Part shown: positions 5,564 to 11,957 of the stretch, one piece after another
Position numbering within the stretch: position 1 is the stretch's first letter
How the letters are laid out: each line of letters begins with the position of its first letter
Origin: Bacteroidales bacterium UBA4814
Lineage (GTDB): Bacteria > Bacteroidota > Bacteroidia > Bacteroidales > UBA7960
Direction of reading: 5' to 3'
Assembly (NCBI GenBank): GCA_002402465.1
Contig: DHFW01000011.1
Span: 1-14,548, forward strand
DNA: 14,548 nucleotides
Program-made: the position numbers and the translations under genes
The notes under the pieces: generated by a model
Told to the model about the DNA's origin: nothing
The model's database searches: none
What the model saw: only the letters and a program-made list of their open reading frames with translations

Positions 5564-6012
5564 GAATAACGCTGAAAACCAGGGTCAATAAAGACTTTCA
5601 CACGGTTGCAGCAGGCTTCAATCATGACCTGTTTATTAATATTTTGCCCCCTTTCGGGATAGCAAAGCTTGAACGCTACGACGGGCAGAAACCCGGCGAT
5701 ATAGTCCACATAAAGTTCATGCTGCCATTTGTCAATGATTTCAAGGTGGTTATCCGCGAAGTATGGACCAGCCCCAAAGAATACCGCTTAGTGGATCGCG
5801 GGCTGGTTATGCCTTTCAGGCTTGAGTTCTGGCAGCATACCCACCGGGTGGTGGCACTGGGCGAAAAACGTGCGGCCATCATTGATCAGATTGAGTTTCA
5901 TACCCGTTGGGTTCTGCTCGATTGGCTGGTCTGGCCCAAACTTTTTCTGAGTTTCTTTCCACGAAAGTGGCAATACAAACGTTATTTTGAACGGACCAAT
6001 CCCAGGGCTTGA
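5560..6012 (+). CDS. SRPBCC-superfamily ligand-binding protein
   Basis: This 150-residue protein has the pattern of the SRPBCC (START/Bet v 1-like) fold, which binds hydrophobic ligands in a helix-grip pocket. The N-terminal strand MRITLKTRVN leads to a helix with HTVAAGFNHDLFINILPPFG (about residues 14-33), then LERYDGQKPGDIVHIKFMLP, several beta strands with a WQHTHRV segment (about 91-97) and a C-terminal amphipathic helix rich in Trp and Phe, ending PRKWQYKRYFERT. Similar standalone SRPBCC proteins are common in Bacteroidota and mostly uncharacterised. The start codon overlaps the upstream Usp stop as ATGA, so the two form an operon and may act in one stress response. No signal peptide is evident. 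The ligand is unknown. Confidence 0.75.
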   Translation: MRITLKTRVNKDFHTVAAGFNHDLFINILPPFGIAKLERYDGQKPGDIVHIKFMLPFVNDFKVVIREVWTSPKEYRLVDRGLVMPFRLEFWQHTHRVVALGEKRAAIIDQIEFHTRWVLLDWLVWPKLFLSFFPRKWQYKRYFERTNPRA

Positions 6013-6030
6013 AATTTGCGCCCTATATGC

Positions 6031-6038
6031 TATCTTTG
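6031..6038 (+). promoter_or_regulatory. Promoter -7 element for the peptide-binding lipoprotein gene
   Basis: TATCTTTG is a perfect TAnnTTTG motif 19 bp before ATG 6058 and just after the SRPBCC stop, implying that the gene has its own promoter. A TTTG at 6015-6018 lies closer than the usual -33 spacing. Confidence 0.5.
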
Positions 6039-6057
6039 AGGCCTCAACCCCGGGCTT

Positions 6058-7701
6058 ATGCATCTCTCATTCAGGAAAATCTTTTTTTTCTACCTTGGTC
6101 TGACCTTGTTTTGGTCGTGCGGAAGCAGGCAAGCGCATCATGAAGGAATGACGGTTTTTCGGTACAACGAGGCGGCGGGCATTACTTCGCTCGACCCCAT
6201 CTATGCGCGCAACCAGGCCAACATTTGGGCCACTTCACAGCTCTTCAGCAGCCTGTTGCAGCTCGATGAAGACTTGAATATTCAGCCGGCCATTGCCAAA
6301 AGTTACCAGATATTGGATGATGGCCTGGTTTATACTTTTTCGCTTCGCGCGGATGTGTTTTTTCATGATAATGCCTGTTTCGAAGGCGGTGTGGGCCGCG
6401 CCGTGGTGGCCTCCGACTTTGTTTATAGCTTTTCGCGCCTGATCGATCCGCGCCTGAATGCACCGGGCTCGTGGGTGATGAACCAGGTGCAGCGAAGGGC
6501 CGATGGCAGCCTTGATATGGATGCGCCCAACGACACCACACTCATTATCCGCCTGCAGCAGCCCTTTCCGCCTTTTGCGGGATTGCTCACCATGCAGTAT
6601 TGTGCCGTGGTGCCCCAAGAGGCCATTGCCATGTATGGGCAGGCGTTCAGGAATAATCCTGTGGGTTCAGGCCCATTTCGCTTTCAATACTGGAAAGAAG
6701 GGGTGAAGCTGGTGTTGCGAAAAAATGAAAACTACTTTGAGTTTGAAGGGGAGGAGCGCCTGCCGCACCTCGATGCCGTGTCCATCAGTTTTATCATCGA
6801 CCGGCAAACGGCTTTCCTGGAGTTTATAAAAGGCAACCTCGACTTTTTGAGCAGCGTCGATGCAAGTTACAAAGATGAGATACTGACCCCTGAAGGGAGC
6901 CTGCAGCCTCGCTATCATGACCGTTTTAAGATGATTTCTAAGCCATTTCTGAATACAGAATACCTGGGCATTATGGTGAACGAACAAAACCTGCCTGCCG
7001 ACTGGCCCCTGAAGGAAGCCCAGGTGCGCCAGGCCATCAACCTGGGTTTCGACCGCGAGAAGATGATCCGTTTTTTGCGCAACAACGTCGGGATTCCCGC
7101 CCATGCAGGCTTTGTGCCGGTGGGTATGCCGGGGTTTCCCAAAAATGAAGGCGGTTATAATTATGATCCTGATCGTGCCCGCCAGCTGCTTTCAGAGGCA
7201 GGTTTTCCCAACGGCCAAGGTATGCCCGGCATTACCCTGCATACCAACCAGAACTATCTCGATATTGCTCAATATGTTCAGCACGAGCTATCCAAGATTG
7301 GCATACGGCTATCGATCGATGTGATGCCACCGGCCACCCTGCGCGAGATGATGGCCAAAGGCGAAGCCCGCATGTTTCGTGCTTCGTGGATTGCCGACTA
7401 CCCCGATGCCGAAAATTACCTGGCCCTTTTTTACAGCCCAAACCATGCGCCCGCCGGACCCAACTACACCCATTTTTCCGATCCTGAATTCGACAGATTG
7501 TATGAGCAGGCCCTGAAAGAAACCAACGACAGCCTGCGACAGACCCTTTACAAACAAATGGACAGGATAATAATAGAAAAAGCCCCGGTGGTTTTTTTGT
7601 TCTACGACCAGAGCGTGCGTTTCGTGCCCAGGGAAATGGAAGGCATGAGTGCCAATGCGCTGAATCACCTCGATCTGAGAAGGGTAAGGTTTAAGAAGTA
7701 G
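6058..7701 (+). CDS. Peptide ABC transporter substrate-binding lipoprotein (SBP family 5)
   Basis: This 547-residue protein belongs to the DppA/OppA-like extracellular solute-binding family 5, which captures peptides for import or signalling. A signal sequence ends in the lipobox LFWSC, with C21 as the predicted lipidated residue, so it should be anchored to a membrane facing the periplasm or outside. Family features include the N-terminal SLDPIYARNQANIWATSQLF segment (about residues 44-63), DDGLVYTFSLRADVFFHDN, GSGPFRF, VRQAINLGFDREKMI and the C-terminal DPEFDRLYEQALKE. The length is typical and no lesion is seen. No permease or ATPase gene is adjacent, so it is an orphan binding protein whose partners would lie elsewhere. 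It has its own -7 element. The exact ligand is unknown; peptides are most likely, by family. Confidence 0.92.
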   Translation: MHLSFRKIFFFYLGLTLFWSCGSRQAHHEGMTVFRYNEAAGITSLDPIYARNQANIWATSQLFSSLLQLDEDLNIQPAIAKSYQILDDGLVYTFSLRADVFFHDNACFEGGVGRAVVASDFVYSFSRLIDPRLNAPGSWVMNQVQRRADGSLDMDAPNDTTLIIRLQQPFPPFAGLLTMQYCAVVPQEAIAMYGQAFRNNPVGSGPFRFQYWKEGVKLVLRKNENYFEFEGEERLPHLDAVSISFIIDRQTAFLEFIKGNLDFLSSVDASYKDEILTPEGSLQPRYHDRFKMISKPFLNTEYLGIMVNEQNLPADWPLKEAQVRQAINLGFDREKMIRFLRNNVGIPAHAGFVPVGMPGFPKNEGGYNYDPDRARQLLSEAGFPNGQGMPGITLHTNQNYLDIAQYVQHELSKIGIRLSIDVMPPATLREMMAKGEARMFRASWIADYPDAENYLALFYSPNHAPAGPNYTHFSDPEFDRLYEQALKETNDSLRQTLYKQMDRIIIEKAPVVFLFYDQSVRFVPREMEGMSANALNHLDLRRVRFKK

Positions 7702-7800
7702 TCGTCAGTCGTCAGGCTTAAGTCAAAAAGTCAAAAGATCAAAAGTTTCTCATTTCTTATTTTCTTATTTTCTTATTTTCCTACCTTCCTACCCTCTCAA
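7700..7800 (+). repeat. Low-complexity direct repeats between two converging gene ends
   Basis: The stretch contains two AGTCGTC units (7700-7713), three AGTCAAAA-type units (7721 to about 7744, the third degenerate) and three perfect CTTATTTT units (7756-7779), followed by CTACCTTCCTACCCTC. It holds no gene and no obvious terminator hairpin. It separates the end of the lipoprotein gene from the end of the galactokinase pseudogene. Confidence 0.85.
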
Positions 7801-7802
7801 CT

Positions 7803-8318
7803 TCATAGCTTCCTCGCTCCATTGCTTATCACCACGTCGTAAACCCGTGGCTCCTGCCCGAATTTTTCGAAAAATTGGGTTTTTGCCTGGTCGATGAAGC
7901 CGTCGTGGGCTTGTTCGCTCACCAGGTTAATGGTGCAGCCACCAAATCCGCCACCCATCATGCCTGCGCCCAGCGGTATATCGCCTCCAAACACACCATC
8001 GAAACCACCTGCCAAGGCTCCTGTCTCGCGCAGTTCCATCACCACGCCCAGAATATAGTTGGCCCAATGCTCATCAAGCTTTTCCCGCAAAGGGACAAAA
8101 GACACCATTTGGTTGTAATCGAACGAAAAGACATTGATGGTGTCGGTGTGGTTGGGCTTAATGGCCAGATAAATGGCCTTGTCAATGGCACCGGGCAACA
8201 CAAAACCTTCGTTGTAGTCGGTATGCTCGCCTATGAGATTTACCCTTCCGGGTGAAGCATACTAAAATGGCTTTCCGCCAAAAAGCTCGTCGAATTTTTT
8301 CAGAATGGCTTCTGTCAT
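7803..8318 (-). pseudogene. galK: Galactokinase pseudogene (early stop plus large internal deletion)
   Basis: Galactokinase phosphorylates galactose in the Leloir pathway. From ATG 8318 the minus-strand frame reads MTEAILKKFDELFGGKPF, then an in-frame TAG (8262-8264), then YASPGRVNLIGEHTDYNEGF and on into VLPGAIDKAIYLAI, the galactokinase substrate signature. The frame continues to FGGDIPLGAGM, which in intact enzymes opens the ATP-binding GLSSSAA loop, but passes directly into MGGGFGGCTINLV, a motif near the C-terminus. About 200 codons are missing between them, including most of the nucleotide-binding loop and the catalytic Asp region. The remaining C-terminus (VYDVVISNGARKL) is normal. With 171 codons against about 385, and two independent lesions, it cannot encode active galactokinase. 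No other gal gene is in the window. The deletion joint falls where GAGM and the pre-MGGG sequence are similar, suggesting short-homology recombination. Confidence 0.9.
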
Positions 8319-8579
8319 GATTGCTGGTATGGTTTTAAGACGTTAATAGTAAGTTTTTTAAAAATGGATAAAACATGAAAAAATTGAAATTTTATACTTC
8401 AATAAAGAAAGCGTTTATTTCGTAAAAATATAAAAATAATCAGGATAAATACTTTTCAAAAAATTGATTTGCAAACAATTGAAATTTAGGAAATTAGCAA
8501 AAAAAAACTAAACTTAACAAATTTTCGGTTTTTTTTAAAAGCACTGGCCAAATTAGTGTTTTTCTGGCAAATTCCTTTT
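8319..8579. other. AT-rich non-coding region upstream of the POT transporter
   Basis: No gene is supported. The region is markedly AT-rich, with A- and T-runs. An 11-bp direct repeat AATTGAAATTT occurs at 8382-8392 and 8477-8487. It may act as an upstream promoter or regulator-binding region for the transporter; no specific site is recognised. Confidence 0.5.
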
Positions 8580-8587
8580 TACATTTG
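8580..8587 (+). promoter_or_regulatory. Promoter -7 element for the POT transporter gene
   Basis: TACATTTG matches TAnnTTTG exactly and lies 43 bp before ATG 8631. It lies downstream of an alternative in-frame ATG at 8556, which argues for the later start. Confidence 0.55.
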
Positions 8588-8630
8588 CGCGCAAATCTCA
8601 TTTAATCCATTTCTGTATATTCATCATATC

Positions 8631-9944
8631 ATGAGCGAAACACCCGAAAAAAAGAAAGGCATTTTCAAATCCTTTCCGCGCAATTTCTGGACGGCCATTG
8701 TCATGGAATTTTTTGAGCGCGGCTCGTATTATGGCGTCATGTCGGTTTTGTCGGTTTACCTGGTTTTGTCTACCGTCGATGGCGGACTGGGCTTCAGCAA
8801 ATCAAGTGTGGGGGTTATTAAAAGTACCATTACCCCGCTTTTGTATTTTCTGCCCATCCTGGCTGGCGGGCTTGCCGAGCGTTTTGGCTACCGCCGCACT
8901 TTATTTTTTGCTTTTGGCATGCTAAGCCTCGGGTATTTTCTTACCAGTTTAGCCACCAGTTACACCCTGGTCTTTTTGAGCCTGATTGTAATGGCCATAG
9001 GTGCAGGTTTTTTCAAACCCATCATTTCAGGTACCATTGCCCGGGTTACCAACGAAAGCAACTCGGGCCTCGGCTTCGGTATTTTTTACTGGTCCATAAA
9101 CCTGGGCGCCTTTATCTTTCCGCTTTTCCTGGTGCCCTACGTAAAAAGTTTTGGCTGGAGTTACATCTTTGTCATGGCAGCCATAGGTACCGGCTCCATG
9201 CTGCTTCTTAACCTGCTGGTTTACAAGGAACCACCCCGCCCTGACAGCTCCAAATCCCTCTCAGAAACGTTGAAGGGTATTGTGCTGGTGCTGAAGGACT
9301 ACCGCTTTGTATTGATGATAGTGATTTACAGCGGCTTCTGGATTTTGTACTTCCAGATGTTCGACACCGTGCTCTGGTACCTGAAGGAATATATGGACAT
9401 GACCCCTGTGAACAATGCCGTGAATAGTTTCCTTGGTATTTTTGTGGATCAACCGCACTGGGAGTTCGACGCCGAGCACGTAACCGTGATCAACGCCGGA
9501 GCCATTATTATTCTTCAGTTGCTGGTTTCGGCCATTGTGCGCAAAACAGCCGCCCTGCCCACCATGATTGTGGGTATTACCATGGGCACCATAGGCATGG
9601 CCATTTTGGCCATCTCTACTTACAGCTGGGTGTTTGTACTTGGAATCTTGATTTTCTCTATTGGCGAAATGACTGCACACCCCAAATTTATTTCTTACGT
9701 AGGCCTGATTGCCCCGCCCGATAAAAAGGCTCTGTATCTTGGCTATTCATTCCTGTATGGCGTTATTGGCAGTGGCATTGGGGGCATCCTGGGGGCCACG
9801 CTCTACGTGCATTTTGTTGACAATTTGCACAAGCCCAGCCTGCTGTGGATTATCTTCAGCCTTATTGGGGTGGCCACCATAATCGGATTGCTGCTCTACA
9901 ATCGCTTTCTGGCGCCCAAAAGGCCTGGCAGCGAGGTGCTGTAA
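8631..9944 (+). CDS. Proton-dependent oligopeptide transporter (POT/PTR family, MFS)
   Basis: This 437-residue inner-membrane protein should import di- or tripeptides with protons. The POT-specific ExxER motif is present as EFFERGSYYG (E26, E29, R30) in the first membrane helix, where these residues couple proton and peptide movement. The MFS loop motif GGLAERFGYRRTL (about residues 82-94) and the PTR2 signature FYWSINLGAFIFP in a later helix are also clear. About a dozen hydrophobic segments are visible. A polar segment around FVDQPHWEFDAEHVT (about residues 279-293) separates two C-terminal-half helices. I start at ATG 8631 (MSETPEKKKG) because the longer frame would begin upstream of the promoter and adds an unrelated hydrophobic leader. 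With the M14 peptidase and the peptide-binding lipoprotein, the neighbourhood suggests peptide use. Substrate range is inferred from the family. Confidence 0.9.
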   Translation: MSETPEKKKGIFKSFPRNFWTAIVMEFFERGSYYGVMSVLSVYLVLSTVDGGLGFSKSSVGVIKSTITPLLYFLPILAGGLAERFGYRRTLFFAFGMLSLGYFLTSLATSYTLVFLSLIVMAIGAGFFKPIISGTIARVTNESNSGLGFGIFYWSINLGAFIFPLFLVPYVKSFGWSYIFVMAAIGTGSMLLLNLLVYKEPPRPDSSKSLSETLKGIVLVLKDYRFVLMIVIYSGFWILYFQMFDTVLWYLKEYMDMTPVNNAVNSFLGIFVDQPHWEFDAEHVTVINAGAIIILQLLVSAIVRKTAALPTMIVGITMGTIGMAILAISTYSWVFVLGILIFSIGEMTAHPKFISYVGLIAPPDKKALYLGYSFLYGVIGSGIGGILGATLYVHFVDNLHKPSLLWIIFSLIGVATIIGLLLYNRFLAPKRPGSEVL

Positions 9945-9950
9945 AATGTA

Positions 9951-9969
9951 TTTGCCCCTTTCGGGGAAA
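9951..9969. terminator. Weak hairpin between converging POT and thioredoxin genes
   Basis: TTTGCCCC (9951-9958) and GGGGAAA (9963-9969) form a short stem with a TTTC loop and one bulged G. It sits between two converging stop codons, the place for a bidirectional terminator. There is no proper T-run on either side, so the call is weak. Confidence 0.3.
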
Positions 9970-9983
9970 GGCTTCCAGGTGGC

Positions 9984-10400
9984 TCAGTGCTTTTGCAACT
10001 GTTTCAGCAGGAAGTCTTTTTGTTTTATGCCCACAAAGCGCTCCACCTCCTTGCCGTTTTTGAAAAGAACGAGGGTGGGGATGTTGCGGACGCCGTATTT
10101 TGACGAAATGGCAGGGTAGTGGTCAACGTTGAGTTTGGCCACCCTGGCCTGCCCACCGGTATTTTCGGCCACATCGTTCAGAATGGGGCCCATAACCTTG
10201 CAGGGCATACACCACTCGGCCCAGAAATCAACCAGTACCAACCCGTTTTTCAGCTGTTGCTGCAGATTTTTGTCGGTGAGGGTTATGATTTTTTCACTTT
10301 GTGGCACATTCGACAGGTTTTTCATCCGCCGAACGGAAACCACCATGTAGGCCACGAAAAGCACAACAAGGGCAATGACTATAATGAGGGTAGTGGACAT
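9984..10400 (-). CDS. Membrane-anchored thioredoxin-fold protein with a WCMPC active site
   Basis: This 138-residue protein has one hydrophobic segment (residues 4-22) followed by basic residues RRMK, then a complete thioredoxin domain (about 36-138). By the positive-inside rule the basic residues put the catalytic domain in the cytoplasm, tethered to the inner membrane. The active site is VDFWAEWCMPCKVMGPIL (C64, C67), where canonical thioredoxin has WCGPC; the Met changes the redox-tuning dipeptide. The cis-proline loop is present as RNIPTLVLFKNGKEVERFVG. The role is probably thiol-disulfide exchange on a membrane-proximal partner, which is not identified. An alternative is a periplasmic thioredoxin with an uncleaved signal, but the charge pattern and lack of a cleavage site argue against that. 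It converges with the POT gene; no operon partner is apparent. Confidence 0.9.
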   Translation of the reverse strand: MSTTLIIVIALVVLFVAYMVVSVRRMKNLSNVPQSEKIITLTDKNLQQQLKNGLVLVDFWAEWCMPCKVMGPILNDVAENTGGQARVAKLNVDHYPAISSKYGVRNIPTLVLFKNGKEVERFVGIKQKDFLLKQLQKH

Positions 10401-10405
10401 TTTTT

Positions 10406-10438
10406 GAGAAATGAGAAGTTAGAAATGAAAAATGAGAG
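10406..10438. repeat. Degenerate GAAATGA-type repeats upstream of the thioredoxin gene
   Basis: GAAATGA occurs at 10408-10414 and 10422-10428, followed by AAAAATGAGAG, in the gap between the OsmC gene end and the thioredoxin start. No -7 element is obvious here for the thioredoxin gene, so it may be cotranscribed with the OsmC gene upstream on the same strand (77 bp apart). Confidence 0.5.
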
Positions 10439-10477
10439 TAACGGACTCAGAGATCAGGGATTTTCAGCAAACAGGTT

Positions 10478-10900
10478 TTAGTATTTATCCAGAATTTTAA
10501 TGTCGAAGGTCAGTTTCATAATTTGCCTGAACATGTATGAAACACCGCAGTATTTTTCCTGCGAAAGCTCAATGGCTTTGGTCAGTTTTTCAGTGTCGAG
10601 ATCTTGGCCGCCAAACTCGTACGTAATGTGCATGGAAGTGTAATGCTTCGGGTGTTCGTCGGTGAGTTCGGCATCGACCCTGATATTGAAATATTCGGGT
10701 TCGTGGCGCATCTTGCGCAGGATAGAAACCACATCCATGCCGGTGCAGCCTGCCAGCGATGTAAGCAGCAGTTCCTTGGGCCTTACTCCGCTGTCGGTGC
10801 CGCCCGCTTCGGCTTTGGCGTCGAGTACCAAATGATGTCCGTTTACTTCCGAGTCAAATTGCATATTGCCTTTCCAGGCTGTATTAACAGTATGTTGCAT
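10478..10900 (-). CDS. OsmC/Ohr-family protein
   Basis: This 140-residue protein belongs to the OsmC/Ohr superfamily of thiol-dependent peroxidases and stress proteins. The two family cysteines are present: C52 in TSLAGCTGMDVVSILRKM and C118 in ELSQEKYCGVSYMF, the positions used for organic hydroperoxide reduction. The preceding GVRPKELLLTSLAG and the C-terminal strand LTFDIKILDKY are typical. It looks like the general OsmC/YhfA-like subgroup rather than a strict Ohr, but that distinction is tentative. I start at ATG 10900 (MQHTVNTAWKG); upstream in-frame codons lie over and beyond the -7 element. It is divergent from a Crp/Fnr-type regulator 150 bp away and may be cotranscribed with the thioredoxin gene downstream, giving a redox theme. 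Direct regulation is inferred only. Confidence 0.9.
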   Translation of the reverse strand: MQHTVNTAWKGNMQFDSEVNGHHLVLDAKAEAGGTDSGVRPKELLLTSLAGCTGMDVVSILRKMRHEPEYFNIRVDAELTDEHPKHYTSMHITYEFGGQDLDTEKLTKAIELSQEKYCGVSYMFRQIMKLTFDIKILDKY

Positions 10901-10927
10901 AATATTTCGATTTTTCGTTTTGAAGTG

Positions 10928-10935
10928 CAAAGGTA
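10928..10935 (-). promoter_or_regulatory. Promoter -7 element for the OsmC-family gene
   Basis: On the minus strand TACCTTTG matches TAnnTTTG exactly and is followed by C, 27 bp upstream of ATG 10900. It faces away from the matching element at 11025-11032. Confidence 0.6.
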
Positions 10936-10949
10936 GTGCTTTATTGGCA

Positions 10950-10984
10950 GCTTGCCCGTTGACAGCCCCGGAGGCTTGCCTGTT
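10950..10984. repeat. Two 11-bp direct repeats in the osmC-crp divergent region
   Basis: GCTTGCCCGTT (10950-10960) and GCTTGCCTGTT (10974-10984) match at 10 of 11 positions and are 24 bp apart, between the two divergent -7 elements. They could be binding sites for a shared regulator, possibly the adjacent Crp/Fnr-type protein. They do not look like the TTGAT-N4-ATCAA Fnr or TGTGA-N6-TCACA Crp sites. Confidence 0.4.
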
Positions 10985-11024
10985 ATTGCTTTGAGATTGC
11001 ACAGGTTTTTTATTGATTTAGTTC

Positions 11025-11032
11025 TACCTTTG
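11025..11032 (+). promoter_or_regulatory. Promoter -7 element for the Crp/Fnr-type regulator gene
   Basis: TACCTTTG matches TAnnTTTG exactly and is followed by C, with ATG 11051 18 bp downstream. This supports the short start over an in-frame start at 10952, which lies upstream of the promoter. Confidence 0.6.
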
Positions 11033-11050
11033 CATGAATTTTCAGAAAGC

Positions 11051-11749
11051 ATGATGAAAACTTATTCGACACCCGACGACTGCACCCTGCCCGGACTGGA
11101 TGCCCCCTGCTTTCGCGACCTTTTGCCCGAAGAGGTTTACCTGGCGCGCGAAAGCAAGACCATGGTAGTGTTTCACAAGGGTGAGAACCTGGCAAAGCAG
11201 GGGGCTTTTGCATCCAGCGTACTTTTTATCATCGACGGGCTTGCCAAACGCTATGTGGAAGGGGATGCCGGACGCAACTACAATATCAGCCTTGTTAAAA
11301 GCGGGGAGTTTTTGGGCCTCTCGGCAGCCTTTGGCGCAAGCACCTATCCCTATTCGGCGGTGGCCCTGACCGAGGTGAGCGCCTGCCTTATTGAAAAAGA
11401 TACCGTGGCATCACTGGCCAAAAACAACGGGGTGTTTGCCCACAGCATCATTAGCCGGTACTGCCAGAACAACAACCTGCTCTATACAGCCATAAGCAAG
11501 CTTACCAACAAGCAAATGAACGGCCGTATGGCCGATGCTCTGCTTTATCTCGATACTGTCCAGCAGAAAGGCCAACAGGTTTTTACCCAACTTTCCCGAA
11601 AGGATATTGCCGATTTTGCCGGTGTTTCTACCGAAAGCGCAGTAAAACTTCTTAAAAGTTTTGAGAAGGATGGGCTGATAAAACTCGACGACAAAGACAT
11701 CGTATTGCTCAGGCGTGCTGCCCTTGAAGACTTAAGCCGAAGAGGTTGA
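11051..11749 (+). CDS. Crp/Fnr-family transcriptional regulator
   Basis: This 232-residue protein has the two domains of the Crp/Fnr family. Residues about 22-125 form the cyclic-nucleotide-binding-like sensor (FHKGENLAKQGAFASSVLFI, then LVKSGEFLGLSAAF), and residues about 176-225 form a winged helix-turn-helix (FTQLSRKDIADFAGVSTESA, then VKLLKSFEKDGLI). The Fnr-type Cys cluster is absent: the Cys residues (C11, C20, C112, C138) lack the Fnr spacing, so an iron-sulfur oxygen sensor is unlikely, although C11 and C20 near the N-terminus are noteworthy. The signal is unknown. I chose ATG 11051 (11054 is equally possible) because the promoter lies just upstream. It is divergent from the OsmC-family gene, the layout of a local regulator with its target, which fits redox or stress control but is inferred. 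Confidence 0.88.
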   Translation: MMKTYSTPDDCTLPGLDAPCFRDLLPEEVYLARESKTMVVFHKGENLAKQGAFASSVLFIIDGLAKRYVEGDAGRNYNISLVKSGEFLGLSAAFGASTYPYSAVALTEVSACLIEKDTVASLAKNNGVFAHSIISRYCQNNNLLYTAISKLTNKQMNGRMADALLYLDTVQQKGQQVFTQLSRKDIADFAGVSTESAVKLLKSFEKDGLIKLDDKDIVLLRRAALEDLSRRG

Positions 11750-11800
11750 AATAGACCTGTTGTGTGGTTTCCTGGCTTTATTTTCCATATTATCAGGGTT

Positions 11801-11834
11801 TTTGTAAAAGGGAAGCAAAAAAAGTGTACTTTTG
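11801..11834 (+). promoter_or_regulatory. Promoter for the DEAD-box helicase gene
   Basis: TTTG (11801-11804) and TACTTTTG (11827-11834) are separated by 22 bp and fit the Bacteroidota -33 and -7 elements, the latter perfectly. Transcription would start near 11841, leaving an untranslated leader of about 117 nt. Confidence 0.55.
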
Positions 11835-11840
11835 CACCCT

Positions 11841-11957
11841 TATTAACCCGTGATTTCAGTTAAGCGTTTTTGAGATGGGCGTCCGCCTGTCACCGGGAAG
11901 TCCCCGGCCGGGAAACAGATCCGCTTCACCCGGAAACACCCAACACCCATTTTATTA
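11841..11957 (+). promoter_or_regulatory. Long GC-rich 5' leader of the DEAD-box helicase mRNA
   Basis: The predicted leader contains a hairpin CCGGG-AAGTC-CCCGG (11893-11907) and three CCGGGAA/CCCGGAA-like motifs (near 11893, 11908 and 11939). It is more GC-rich than the other intergenic regions here. Cold-shock-induced helicase genes in other bacteria have long regulatory leaders, so control by RNA structure or autoregulation is plausible. No known riboswitch is recognised. Confidence 0.35.

Noticed and set aside
8556..8630. Longer N-terminus for the POT transporter
   Set aside because: The in-frame ATG at 8556 lies upstream of the perfect -7 element at 8580-8587 and adds residues unlike POT proteins.
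11051..11749. Fnr-type oxygen sensor
   Set aside because: The Cys spacing needed for the Fnr iron-sulfur cluster is absent.
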